Origin: Vibrio splendidus
GTDB lineage: Bacteria > Pseudomonadota > Gammaproteobacteria > Enterobacterales > Vibrionaceae
DNA: 64,000 bases
Direction of reading: 5' to 3'
Assembly (NCBI RefSeq): GCF_002873455.1
Contig: NZ_MCUN01000054.1
Location: 248,001 to 312,000 of the forward strand
Shown here piece by piece: positions 1-8,116 of this stretch (positions are counted from its first letter, which is position 1; every line of letters starts with the position of its first letter). The notes beneath the pieces are model-generated. The model was not told where the DNA came from. It made no database searches and was given only the letters and a program-made list of their open reading frames with translations. Both the position numbers and the translations under genes were made by a program.

Positions 1-930
1 ATTTTCTTCTTCTTACCGGTTGGTGTGTGTTGGGCGACGGTTAAGAAACTTGGTGGAACCCCTATTTTGGGCATCACGCTCGGTGTGACCTTGGTTTCCC
101 CACAACTGATGAACGCTTACATGATAGGTAAATCGGTACCAGAGGTGTGGGACTTTGGTTTGTTCGTGATTGAGAAAGTCGGTTATCAAGCTCAGGTGAT
201 CCCTGCGATGTTAGCGGGCGTGGCTCTGGCTTTCATTGAGACCAACCTTAAGCGCATTGTTCCTTCTTATCTTTATCTTGTTGTCGTGCCATTTGTCTCG
301 ATTATCTTGTCTGTGATTTTGGCTCACGCCTTTATTGGTCCATTCGGTCGTATGTTGGGTGATGGTGTGGCATTCGCGGCCAAAGTGGCGATGACAGGTG
401 ACTTCGCGATTCTTGGTTCAGTTGTATTTGGCTTCCTATACGCACCTTTGGTTATCACGGGTATTCACCACACAACCAACGCTGTGGATCTACAACTGAT
501 GCAAGACTTAGGTGGCACACCAATCTGGCCTTTGATTGCTTTATCAAACATTGCACAAGCTTCAGCGGTTGTCGGCATCATCATTTTGAGTAAGCGCGAA
601 GGTGAACGAGACATCTCAGTACCTGCGGCAATCTCTGCGTACTTAGGTGTGACGGAACCAGCGATGTACGGCATCAACCTTAAATACAAATTCCCAATGC
701 TGAGCGCAATGATCGGCAGTGCCGCAGCGGCTGCAATCTGTGGTAGTGCAGGTGTGATGGCGAATGGTATCGGTGTTGGTGGCTTGCCGGGTATCTTATC
801 GATTCAACCTCAATATTGGTCGATTTACTTAGTCGCGATGCTGGTGGCGGTTGTACTGCCGATAACGTTGACATTGTTCTTCTATAAACGAGCACAGATG
901 AAAGGCGAGCTAGAAACCGCCAACGCGTAA
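1..930 (+). CDS. treB: PTS trehalose-specific EIIBC component, 3' part
   Basis: Membrane permease of the phosphotransferase system that imports trehalose as trehalose-6-phosphate. The reading frame is open from base 1, so the N-terminal EIIB domain and first EIIC helices lie outside the window; about 309 residues of the EIIC domain are present. They follow the E. coli TreB sequence closely: GGTPILGI and VSPQLMNAY near the start, the long loop with GIHHTTNAVD, and the EIIC signature GVTEPAMYG. Several hydrophobic segments are visible. treC follows 143 bases later on the same strand, the usual treBC order, and it uses the trehalose-6-phosphate made here. A hairpin terminator lies in the gap, so treC may be expressed at a lower level or from its own promoter. 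Confidence 0.95.
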   Translation: MFFFLPVGVCWATVKKLGGTPILGITLGVTLVSPQLMNAYMIGKSVPEVWDFGLFVIEKVGYQAQVIPAMLAGVALAFIETNLKRIVPSYLYLVVVPFVSIILSVILAHAFIGPFGRMLGDGVAFAAKVAMTGDFAILGSVVFGFLYAPLVITGIHHTTNAVDLQLMQDLGGTPIWPLIALSNIAQASAVVGIIILSKREGERDISVPAAISAYLGVTEPAMYGINLKYKFPMLSAMIGSAAAAAICGSAGVMANGIGVGGLPGILSIQPQYWSIYLVAMLVAVVLPITLTLFFYKRAQMKGELETANA

Positions 931-942
931 TGCATTTAATAA

Positions 943-970
943 GCGATGACTCAAGTGAGTCATCGCTTTT
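943..970 (+). terminator. Hairpin terminator between treB and treC
   Basis: Perfect 11-bp inverted repeat (GCGATGACTCA / TGAGTCATCGC, 943-953 and 956-966) followed by TTTT. The two-base spacer means the real loop takes in a few stem bases. It lies within the presumed treBC operon, so it is likely a partial terminator or an mRNA-stabilising stem. Confidence 0.7.
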
Positions 971-1001
971 CTCTTAGTTATAGCTTTTTCTCTTAGTTAT
1001 A
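965..1001 (+). repeat. Tandem duplication, two 18-19 bp units
   Basis: GCTTTTCTCTTAGTTATA at 965-982 is repeated at 983-1001 with one extra T. It starts inside the T-tract of the preceding terminator, in the treB-treC gap. Confidence 0.8.
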
Positions 1002-1073
1002 ACGGCTATTCGACCATGTAAGCATGGTGATTTTTTATTTATATTTTCTGGTAAGTGAGTGTTAGAGATGGCG

Positions 1074-2753
1074 ATGACTGAACATGATGAAAGCTGGTGG
1101 AAAACCGCAACCATCTATCAAATCTACCCAAAGAGCTTTTGTGACAGTGGCTGCAAAGGTACTGGCGATATCAAAGGGATCATTTCGAAACTGGATTACC
1201 TAAAACGTTTGAGTGTTGATGCGATTTGGTTAACCCCAGTTTACGCGTCACCTATGATCGACAATGGTTACGATATTTCAGACTATTACACGATTAACCC
1301 TCAATTCGGCACTATGGAAGACTTCGACTTATTATTGTCTGAAGCGCACCAACGTGGCATCCGTATCGTGATGGATATTGTGGTCAACCATACTTCAACA
1401 GAGCATGCATGGTTTCAGTCTGCATTAGGTGACAAAAACAGCCCATACCGCGATTACTACATCTGGAAAGACCCAGTAAACGGTCAAGCACCAACCAACT
1501 GGCAGTCTAAATTCGGTGGTAATGCTTGGGAAATGGATGAGGCGACTGGGCAATACTTCCTACACTTATTCGCCAAAGAACAGGCTGACCTTAACTGGGA
1601 GAATCCTGTTGTACGCGAAGAAGTAAAAGACGTCATCAGCTTCTGGGCTGAGAAGGGCGTTGATGGTTTCCGTTTAGATGTAATCAACCTGATTTCAAAG
1701 CAGCAAGATTTCCCAAATGATGATATCGGTGATGGTCGTCGTTTCTATACCGATGGCCCACGAGTGCACGAATACCTGAAAGAAATCAGCGAAGCAGTAT
1801 TCCAGAAATACGGTAGCGTGACGGTTGGTGAGATGTCTTCAACGACACTGGAACATTGTCAGCAATACTCAAATATTGATAACAGCGAACTGTCGATGGT
1901 GTTTAACTTCCACCACCTTAAGGTTGATTACACCAATGGTGAGAAGTGGACCAATGCACCATTTGATTTCTTACAGCTCAAGTCGATCTTCAATCACTGG
2001 CAAACCGGTTTGAACGGCAAAGGGTGGGGAGCGCTATTTTGGTGTAACCATGACCAACCAAGAGTCGTGAGCCGCTTGGGTAACGATCAACAATATCGCG
2101 TTGAGTCGGCCAAGATGCTTGCCGCTTCTGTCCACATGATGCAAGGCACACCGTATATCTATCAAGGTGAAGAGATTGGGATGACTAACCCGGGTTATAC
2201 CGATATCAGCCAGTATCGTGATGTAGAGAGCACTAACATGTACGACATCATGGTGAACCGTGATGGTGTGGCTCATCAAGATATGATGGCGATCTTGGCG
2301 CAGAAATCTCGTGATAACTCTCGTACGCCAATGCAGTGGAATAGTGAAGCTTACGCAGGCTTCTCACAATCACAGCCATGGCTAGATGTTGCGAATAACT
2401 ACACTGAGATCAACGCTGAGCAAGCGCTCGAAGATAAAGACTCTGTTTTCTATTTCTACAAGAGCTTGATTGAGTTACGTAAACAAGTACCGGTGATTAC
2501 TCATGGTCGCTATCAAGACCTTCTACCTGAGCATCCATCCATTTTTGCGTATGTTCGTGAGAGTGAAGGGCAAACTCTGTTGTGCATTAATAACTATTAT
2601 GGCGAAGAAACCGAGTGCGTTTTACCTGAGCGTTTTGAGATGATGAAGGCTAAGAGCCTGTTATCCAATTATCAAGTGAGCGAGAGTTTAGTTACGTCTC
2701 ATCACCAAGTACTACGACCTTACGAGACTCGTATTATCTTGATTGAAGATTAG
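1074..2753 (+). CDS. treC: Alpha,alpha-phosphotrehalase (trehalose-6-phosphate hydrolase)
   Basis: Cytoplasmic glycoside hydrolase family 13 enzyme that splits trehalose-6-phosphate, delivered by the upstream PTS permease, into glucose and glucose-6-phosphate. Numbered from the ATG at 1074, the GH13 residues are the nucleophile Asp202 (GFRLDV), acid/base Glu253 (VGEM) and the third Asp in NHDQPR. The N-terminus WWKTATIYQIYPKSF matches the family. About 559 residues, the usual length. The start is uncertain: GTG 1059, ATG 1068 and ATG 1074 are in frame. I chose 1074 because GAG at 1065-1067 is well spaced and the protein then starts like other TreC proteins. Confidence 0.95.
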   Translation: MTEHDESWWKTATIYQIYPKSFCDSGCKGTGDIKGIISKLDYLKRLSVDAIWLTPVYASPMIDNGYDISDYYTINPQFGTMEDFDLLLSEAHQRGIRIVMDIVVNHTSTEHAWFQSALGDKNSPYRDYYIWKDPVNGQAPTNWQSKFGGNAWEMDEATGQYFLHLFAKEQADLNWENPVVREEVKDVISFWAEKGVDGFRLDVINLISKQQDFPNDDIGDGRRFYTDGPRVHEYLKEISEAVFQKYGSVTVGEMSSTTLEHCQQYSNIDNSELSMVFNFHHLKVDYTNGEKWTNAPFDFLQLKSIFNHWQTGLNGKGWGALFWCNHDQPRVVSRLGNDQQYRVESAKMLAASVHMMQGTPYIYQGEEIGMTNPGYTDISQYRDVESTNMYDIMVNRDGVAHQDMMAILAQKSRDNSRTPMQWNSEAYAGFSQSQPWLDVANNYTEINAEQALEDKDSVFYFYKSLIELRKQVPVITHGRYQDLLPEHPSIFAYVRESEGQTLLCINNYYGEETECVLPERFEMMKAKSLLSNYQVSESLVTSHHQVLRPYETRIILIED

Positions 2754-2812
2754 CCTCGTTACTATTTCAATAAACCTAATTCTCAGTGCCCCCTAAAGAT
2801 TTAGGTTTGAAC

Positions 2813-2845
2813 AAAGGCTTTGGAGTGCTCCCAAAGCCTTTTTTA
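2813..2845 (+). terminator. Rho-independent terminator after treC
   Basis: Stem AAAGGCTTTGG / CCAAAGCCTTT (2813-2823 and 2831-2841), 7-base loop, then a T-run. It also sits past the end of the convergent lipoprotein gene. Confidence 0.9.
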
Positions 2846-2898
2846 TTGTTTGCGGTTAGCCCTCGGTTAAGCTTAGGTTTAGTTAACCTAAGTCAAGG

Positions 2899-3810
2899 CT
2901 AGCTAATCGAGGTCAGTCTTGCTGCTGATTCTTCGATATTAGATTGCTCTACAGAAATCAATTCAATCTGTTCAATCAAGCCGATGCCTGGATTGAACCA
3001 GCGCTCTGATGATGTGCCAAATTCTGCTGAATCCATGCCTTCACAGTTGATGTTGTAGGTGTTTTTTTCTGTTAGGTTTGCAGCTTCGATTGATTTATCA
3101 GAGATATTGAAACTCTTACGCACGCCTGTTTCTTCAATCTGTTGTTGCCATAAGATTAGGCATGAGGCATCAGTTGGAAGGTTTGATACCCACGAATGGT
3201 CTTCAAAGTCATTCAGCAAGTTAGCGATAGCTTCGCCATCTAACGTTACTTGCAATGAAACGGTTGCCTTACTGATATCAATGATTGGGTCACTCTCTTT
3301 TACGTCAGCACCCTTTAAACGGAAAATTGGGCTGCTGCGCATAACGGTTGTGATGTATGGGCTACCAATAAAGTAGGCCTCGGTGATCTCGTGCAGACTG
3401 CGGTCAGGACCTGCAAAATAAATGCTGCCGTCTTCTTGTGTACCTTCAACGTTTGTTATGATGTCTTTAGAAACATAAAATTCGGTGATGCCGCCGTAAT
3501 TGATGAGGTCATTGATAACTTGAACGAGCGCTTCATTGCCTCTCTCTTCTTCTAACCCAGCAACAATGAGTGCACCGCTTGAAGATGTGAAGTTCATTGT
3601 CTTCACGCCTTCAATCTGATCATCTTTGGTAAATGAGTAGCCCAATGTTGTTTCTGGTTTAGGGGCAAATGCAGAGCTCGCAATCGGGTAATCCACCTGA
3701 CTGCTTGGACCTTTGTTACCACCGGTTGAACCAGAAGAAGAGCCACCTCCGCCGCCACAACCATAGAGAGCGAAGAGAGAGGTCGCTAGCAGCGTCATTG
3801 TTTTTTTCAT
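2899..3810 (-). CDS. Putative lipoprotein, function unknown
   Basis: About 303 residues. The N-terminus is a lipoprotein signal peptide: Lys-Lys, a hydrophobic stretch and a lipobox ending LYGC, followed by a Gly/Ser-rich linker (GGGGGSSSGS), so the protein should be lipid-anchored at the periplasmic face. I recognise no domain in the rest. The ATG at 3810 is preferred over the one at 3819 because AGGA is then spaced 9 bases away. The membrane-anchored transcriptional regulator lies just upstream on the same strand (127-base gap), so the two may be co-transcribed and could form a signalling pair; that link is an inference from position only. Confidence 0.75.
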   Translation of the reverse strand: MKKTMTLLATSLFALYGCGGGGGSSSGSTGGNKGPSSQVDYPIASSAFAPKPETTLGYSFTKDDQIEGVKTMNFTSSSGALIVAGLEEERGNEALVQVINDLINYGGITEFYVSKDIITNVEGTQEDGSIYFAGPDRSLHEITEAYFIGSPYITTVMRSSPIFRLKGADVKESDPIIDISKATVSLQVTLDGEAIANLLNDFEDHSWVSNLPTDASCLILWQQQIEETGVRKSFNISDKSIEAANLTEKNTYNINCEGMDSAEFGTSSERWFNPGIGLIEQIELISVEQSNIEESAARLTSIS

Positions 3811-3937
3811 GTTGAACATTCCTAAAGTTGAAAGCCTTTGATAGGCCTGATGTTTTTAGGAATGCTATTGTCTGAAGAGTAAATAGGGCAAAAAACAAAG
3901 TCACATAAGATCTTAATTTATGTTTAAGTCATTTATT

Positions 3938-5473
3938 TTAAATGGTTTTTTGGTTTGAGATCTGTTGACCAACGGCGGTGCAGTAATTCAGCATTAAGCT
4001 TTCCCACTGTTTTATGATCAATGGGTCCTTAACGCTTAGCTTTAAGCTCTTCCAAGGTTGTAGGCAGGTCGATTTGGATTCAGGTTTAGATAGTCGAGCG
4101 AATAGATCTTCGGATGGAACCACTCTTAATAACGCAACCAGAGACTCCATGTAGTTCAGGCGGAATTTCTCCATGTTGCCTTGCTTATAAGCAATGTGAG
4201 AAACCATCATATAAACCAACGCATTTTCGATCGTAGAGTTTCCTGAGGTATTGGTCAGGAATTCTTTTGCGGTTTGTAGGTCTCTCAGTTTGAAATGAAT
4301 GATACCAAGCCACAGTTTGAGTTCGTCCGGTAGTAACTTAAATCGAGTTTGAACAAGATTAGTGAAGGCAATGAGCTTCTTCTGATCCGTTTCAAATAGA
4401 GCAAGTTGTCGCGCAATCAGAGTTGAAGTCATGGTGTTGAACTTGATGTCATCAAACGTGATTTTTTTTCCACTTAGCCATTCGCTGATTTCGGTGTTGT
4501 CGACTGACCATTCTGGAGACAATGGTGCGGGCAGAGCAAAGTAGTTAGCTAACTCGCGGTTGATCTCCATAACGCTGCTGCTGATATTATTAACATCAAT
4601 AGAGTAAACCCCACCAAACGCCAGCTTCCCTGAGTTTGGGTAAATCAGGCTTATTTTAGCGATAAGACGTTTATCTACTTCTTGATCTTTCAGCTGGATA
4701 TTAAGCAGGTAATCACTGGTACGCATGTTTTTGGCTCCCGGAAAGAAGGGAGAGCTGTCTATCGGATCAAGGAAGTAGCTTGGCGCATCTTGGTTAGCAA
4801 GATCGGTGTAGGCGTATTCAATCTGCTGTTGAAGTAATAATGCTTTTACGACTTTTCGGTATTTTCTGGAATTATCACCAATGGCGTCCAATCGATTCAG
4901 CAGAAGTTCGACTTTAGGAATCAATCGTTGGTCTCGTTCGACTTCGGAAGCACGAGTCGAAGATTGCCAAAGCATATAACCCATTACCGCAGTGCTGATC
5001 AGCAAAGCCAAAGACACCACAACAAACCAAGGGTTAACTGGATTGGAGCCAACCCCTTTTTTACTGATTGGAGGTTCTATGGCGGCATTATTAGGTGCGG
5101 TTTCAGGAGAGCCTGTGGCAAAGCTAATTGAACCGGGGTTAAGGAAGTAGCCCTTATGTGGGTAAGTCACCAGTATTTTGGTTGCGTCGCTATCAGGCAA
5201 ATATTTTTGAAGTACGGAACGTAAGGTACTGATTCGGTTAGTAAGAACATTTTTTGAAATGAAGTTACTTTGCCATACAGATTCAATGATGTGCTCGGCA
5301 GCGAGCGGCTGACCAACGCTGGTAAGAAATAACTCTAAGAGCTCGATAGAACGAGGTTCTAAATCAATGACCTGCTCGTCGCAGCTTAAGACTCGTGTAT
5401 TGGGGTTGAACTCCAAGCTTTCAATGTAAATAGAGACTTGTTGGTCTTTGGCGCTAGAGAGGTAATCTTGCAT
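3938..5473 (-). CDS. ToxR/CadC-like membrane-anchored winged-helix transcriptional regulator
   Basis: 511-residue one-component regulator. Residues about 20-111 form an OmpR/PhoB-type winged helix-turn-helix (IDLEPRSIELLELF, then ISTLRSVLQKYL and ending VTYPHKGYFL). A linker leads to a single transmembrane helix at about 149-169, and about 340 residues then lie in the periplasm. This is the topology of ToxR and CadC, which bind DNA from the membrane and sense a periplasmic signal. The periplasmic part is long and unlike ToxR; I do not recognise it. The downstream same-strand gene encodes a lipoprotein that would sit in the same compartment. The target genes are unknown. Confidence 0.85.
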   Translation of the reverse strand: MQDYLSSAKDQQVSIYIESLEFNPNTRVLSCDEQVIDLEPRSIELLELFLTSVGQPLAAEHIIESVWQSNFISKNVLTNRISTLRSVLQKYLPDSDATKILVTYPHKGYFLNPGSISFATGSPETAPNNAAIEPPISKKGVGSNPVNPWFVVVSLALLISTAVMGYMLWQSSTRASEVERDQRLIPKVELLLNRLDAIGDNSRKYRKVVKALLLQQQIEYAYTDLANQDAPSYFLDPIDSSPFFPGAKNMRTSDYLLNIQLKDQEVDKRLIAKISLIYPNSGKLAFGGVYSIDVNNISSSVMEINRELANYFALPAPLSPEWSVDNTEISEWLSGKKITFDDIKFNTMTSTLIARQLALFETDQKKLIAFTNLVQTRFKLLPDELKLWLGIIHFKLRDLQTAKEFLTNTSGNSTIENALVYMMVSHIAYKQGNMEKFRLNYMESLVALLRVVPSEDLFARLSKPESKSTCLQPWKSLKLSVKDPLIIKQWESLMLNYCTAVGQQISNQKTI

Positions 5474-5504
5474 AGAAAAGGCGATGGTTTATAAAACCTA
5501 AATT

Positions 5505-5534
5505 CTAGCTGTTTTTGTTATTAAAAACAGCTAG
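5505..5534 (-). terminator. Perfect hairpin between yitT-like gene and regulator
   Basis: 12-bp perfect inverted repeat (CTAGCTGTTTTT / AAAAACAGCTAG) with a 6-base loop. The T-run is inside the stem rather than after it, so it is an atypical terminator. It separates two minus-strand genes. Confidence 0.55.
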
Positions 5535-5555
5535 TAATTCACAGGGTGATTGGTA

Positions 5556-6158
5556 TTAAGACGCGTAGTTCACCGAGTAACGAGTAGGCTTGTGATTCAT
5601 TGCCAATACGATGTTCAATACTGCGGTGCCCAATACTGAAACAGCAATTACCCAAGGCGATACGAAGAAGCAAGACGCAAACAGAATACAGGCATCAATG
5701 CCCATTTGAGTTTTACCCACAGAGATGCCGTAGCGGTCTTGGATGAATAAACATAATACGTTGAAGCCACCCAAGCTTGAGCGATGACGGAATAGGATTA
5801 ACATACCTAAGCCCATTAATAAGCCACCGGCAACAGCACAGTAGATCTCGTTATGAACTTCTAGTGAGATAACGAGGTATAAATGATCGGCAAACACAGA
5901 AACTAACGCACCAGCAATTGCACTGCTAATGGCAAAGCTACGGCCAAATCGTTTCCACGCCAATAGATAGAATGGACAGTTGGCCACAAAGTACAAAATA
6001 CCGAAGGTTACAGGTAAGAATTGACTCAAAAGCAGAGCCAAGCCAGTAGTACCACCGGTAAGCAGGTTCGCTGACTGTAAAAAGAAGACGCCTAACGCCA
6101 CTAAAAACGTGCCAGTGAGAATCGCTACCCAATCTTCTTTACGTGAGTGTTTTTCCAT
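5556..6158 (-). CDS. YitT family membrane protein
   Basis: 200-residue polytopic inner-membrane protein of the YitT/DUF161 family. The family-typical start GTFLVALGVFFLQSANLLTGG is followed by several hydrophobic helices and HRSSLGGFNVL. Many YitT proteins carry a C-terminal cytosolic DUF2179 domain; this one ends after the membrane part and is of the short type. The transported substrate or function is not established for the family. Its ATG is 347 bases from the divergent glyA. No partner is suggested by the neighbours. Confidence 0.85.
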   Translation of the reverse strand: MEKHSRKEDWVAILTGTFLVALGVFFLQSANLLTGGTTGLALLLSQFLPVTFGILYFVANCPFYLLAWKRFGRSFAISSAIAGALVSVFADHLYLVISLEVHNEIYCAVAGGLLMGLGMLILFRHRSSLGGFNVLCLFIQDRYGISVGKTQMGIDACILFASCFFVSPWVIAVSVLGTAVLNIVLAMNHKPTRYSVNYAS

Positions 6159-6384
6159 CGTTTTTATAATTACCTAACCAATAAAGGCGTGCATAGTAGA
6201 GAAAAACCTTAGCTTTCGGTAGCTTGAGGGGTAAAATTAAGGTAAACCTATGTAATCTGCGTTTTACAGGGTGTAAAGCGTAAAATTGACAGTAAGCGTC
6301 ATCTTTGGTTGGATAAGCTTAATAACCATGATGAATCTTATATGTGATTATGAAAAAACTGCATGATAAAATTGCAATTAGCTC

Positions 6385-6413
6385 TTTATGACCTAGATCA
6401 AATTATGTAGAAT
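6385..6413 (+). promoter_or_regulatory. Candidate glyA promoter
   Basis: TTTATG at 6385-6390 and TAGAAT at 6408-6413 with 17-bp spacing, read as -35 and -10. Transcription would start near 6420, just before the PurR-like box. The rest of the 347-base gap to the divergent YitT-family gene is AT-rich with nothing else I can name. Confidence 0.5.
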
Positions 6414-6432
6414 GCGTCACATCAAAACGGTG

Positions 6433-6448
6433 ACGGAAACGTTTGCTT
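6433..6448 (+). promoter_or_regulatory. PurR-like operator upstream of glyA
   Basis: ACGGAAACGTTTGCTT matches the PurR consensus ACGCAAACGTTTTCNT at 13 of the 15 fixed positions and contains the central AAACGTTT. It sits about 20 bp after the predicted -10. In E. coli glyA is repressed by PurR, which supports the reading. Confidence 0.75.
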
Positions 6449-6505
6449 TCGGTCGTTGTGTGGTTTTTTTGAAACTTTCAGTACAATCTGAGTCAGGAGA
6501 TACAG

Positions 6506-7756
6506 ATGCTTAAGCGTGACATGAACATTGCTGATTACGATGCGGACCTATTCGCAGCTATCCAAGAAGAAACTCTTCGTCAGGAAGAGCACATCGAACT
6601 TATCGCTTCAGAAAACTACACAAGCCCACGTGTAATGGAAGCTCAAGGTTCTCAACTTACAAACAAATACGCTGAAGGCTACCCTGGTAAGCGTTACTAC
6701 GGTGGTTGTGAGTTCGTAGATAAAGTTGAAACTCTAGCAATCGAACGTGCATGTGAACTGTTTGGCGCTCAATACGCGAACGTACAACCTCACTCAGGTT
6801 CTCAAGCAAACAACGCTGTATACATGGCACTACTGAATGCTGGCGATACTGTTCTAGGTATGAGCCTAGCGCACGGTGGTCACCTAACTCACGGTTCTCC
6901 AGTAAACTTCTCTGGTAAGCTTTACAACATCATCCCTTACGGTATCGATGAAGCAGGTCAAATCGATTACGAAGAGATGGAAGCGCTAGCTATCGAGCAC
7001 AAACCTAAGATGATCATCGGTGGTTTCTCAGCTTACTCTCAAGTTTGTGATTGGGCGCGCATGCGTGAAATCGCTGACAAAGTAGGTGCTTACTTCTTCG
7101 TCGATATGGCTCACGTTGCTGGCCTAATCGCTGCAGGTGTTTACCCGAACCCAGTTCCACACGCTCACGTTGTTACAACAACAACGCACAAAACGCTTGC
7201 TGGTCCTCGTGGTGGTCTTATAGTTTCTAACGAAGGCGAAGATCTATACAAGAAGCTGAACTCAGCAGTATTCCCAGGCGGCCAAGGTGGTCCTCTAATG
7301 CACGTTATCGCTGGTAAAGCAGTAGCGTTCAAAGAAGCTCTAGAGCCAGAGTTCAAAGAATACCAAGCACGCGTAGTTGCTAACGCAAAAGCAATGGTTG
7401 CTGAATTCCTAGCTCGCGGTTACAACATCGTTTCCGGTTCTACAGAGAACCACCTGTTCCTAGTTGACCTAATCGACAAAGACATCACAGGTAAAGAAGC
7501 CGACGCAGCACTAGGTTCAGCTAACATTACAGTTAACAAGAACTCAGTACCAAACGACCCACGTAGCCCGTTCGTTACCTCAGGTATCCGTATCGGTTCT
7601 CCTTCTATTACTCGTCGTGGTTTCTCAGAAGCAGACGCGAAAGAGCTAGCAGGTTGGATGTGTGACATCCTAGATAACATGGGCGATGAGTCTGTTATCG
7701 AAGCAACGAAAGCAAAAGTTTTAGAAATCTGTAAGCGTCTACCAGTTTACGCTTAA
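6506..7756 (+). CDS. glyA: Serine hydroxymethyltransferase
   Basis: PLP enzyme that interconverts serine and glycine and loads one-carbon units onto tetrahydrofolate, which purine, thymidylate and methionine synthesis use. 416 residues, about the E. coli size; it starts MLKRDMNIADYD like E. coli GlyA. The PLP lysine is Lys229 in TTTTHKTLAGPRGG, the same number as in E. coli. AGGAG lies 8-12 bases before the ATG. Codon use looks like that of a highly expressed gene. A PurR-like box lies upstream, and two terminators with repeated hairpins follow, so its transcript has a structured 3' region. Confidence 0.98.
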   Translation: MLKRDMNIADYDADLFAAIQEETLRQEEHIELIASENYTSPRVMEAQGSQLTNKYAEGYPGKRYYGGCEFVDKVETLAIERACELFGAQYANVQPHSGSQANNAVYMALLNAGDTVLGMSLAHGGHLTHGSPVNFSGKLYNIIPYGIDEAGQIDYEEMEALAIEHKPKMIIGGFSAYSQVCDWARMREIADKVGAYFFVDMAHVAGLIAAGVYPNPVPHAHVVTTTTHKTLAGPRGGLIVSNEGEDLYKKLNSAVFPGGQGGPLMHVIAGKAVAFKEALEPEFKEYQARVVANAKAMVAEFLARGYNIVSGSTENHLFLVDLIDKDITGKEADAALGSANITVNKNSVPNDPRSPFVTSGIRIGSPSITRRGFSEADAKELAGWMCDILDNMGDESVIEATKAKVLEICKRLPVYA

Positions 7757-7789
7757 TTTTTCTGGATCAATTAGCTTAATTTCTGTGTC

Positions 7790-7826
7790 AAAGGTGCTCA
7801 TTTACATTCGTAAACTCCGCGCCTTT
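7790..7826 (+). ncRNA. Structured 3'-UTR hairpin, copy 1
   Basis: An outer 8-bp stem (AAAGGTGC / GCGCCTTT, 7790-7797 and 7819-7826), an asymmetric internal loop TCA / CTCC, an inner 5-bp stem (TTTAC / GTAAA) and an ATTC tetraloop. A diverged copy with compensating changes lies 123 bp downstream. It could act as a folded 3'-UTR element, the 5' part of a small RNA, or a dispersed repeat. No family name is assigned. Confidence 0.55.
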
Positions 7827-7865
7827 TCCTTGAACTAAAGCTATTTGATTGAAAAATACGATTTG

Positions 7866-7893
7866 AAAGGCTCCTGTTGGGAGCCTTTTTGTT
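7866..7893 (+). terminator. Rho-independent terminator 1 after glyA
   Basis: Stem AAAGGCTCC / GGAGCCTTT (7866-7874, 7880-7888) followed by T-rich sequence. Confidence 0.9.
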
Positions 7894-7912
7894 TTTGAGG
7901 TACTACGCTGTC

Positions 7913-7949
7913 GAGTATGCTCACTTACATCCGTAAGCTCCGCGTGCTC
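7913..7949 (+). ncRNA. Structured hairpin, copy 2
   Basis: Same fold as copy 1: outer stem GAGTATGC / GCGTGCTC (7913-7920, 7942-7949), internal loop TCA / CTCC, inner stem CTTAC / GTAAG and an ATCC tetraloop. Four base pairs differ from copy 1 on both sides so that pairing is kept. A second terminator follows. Confidence 0.55.
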
Positions 7950-7986
7950 TCCTAGAATTTCAAACGGCTACTTTGAAAAATGATCT

Positions 7987-8012
7987 AAAAGGTCCCTTTG
8001 GGGCCTTTTTTG
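7987..8012 (+). terminator. Rho-independent terminator 2 after glyA
   Basis: Stem AAAAGGTCCC / GGGGCCTTTT with one G-T pair (7987-7996, 8000-8009), then T-rich sequence. It is the duplicate of the first terminator. The remaining gap to the next gene at 8117 holds only that gene's own terminator. Confidence 0.85.
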
Positions 8013-8062
8013 TATTTGTAGGTATGAGCGTTGGGTTATCTGAGAATACCGAAAGGCGGGTA

Positions 8063-8096
8063 CTAAAAAGGGTTGATGTTTGCACATCAACCCTTT
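8063..8096 (-). terminator. Terminator of the small lipoprotein gene
   Basis: 13-bp perfect stem AAAGGGTTGATGT / ACATCAACCCTTT, 4-base loop. On the minus strand it is followed by a T-run, and there is none on the plus strand. Confidence 0.85.
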
Positions 8097-8116
8097 GCTG
8101 TTTGTTGGTATCGATT

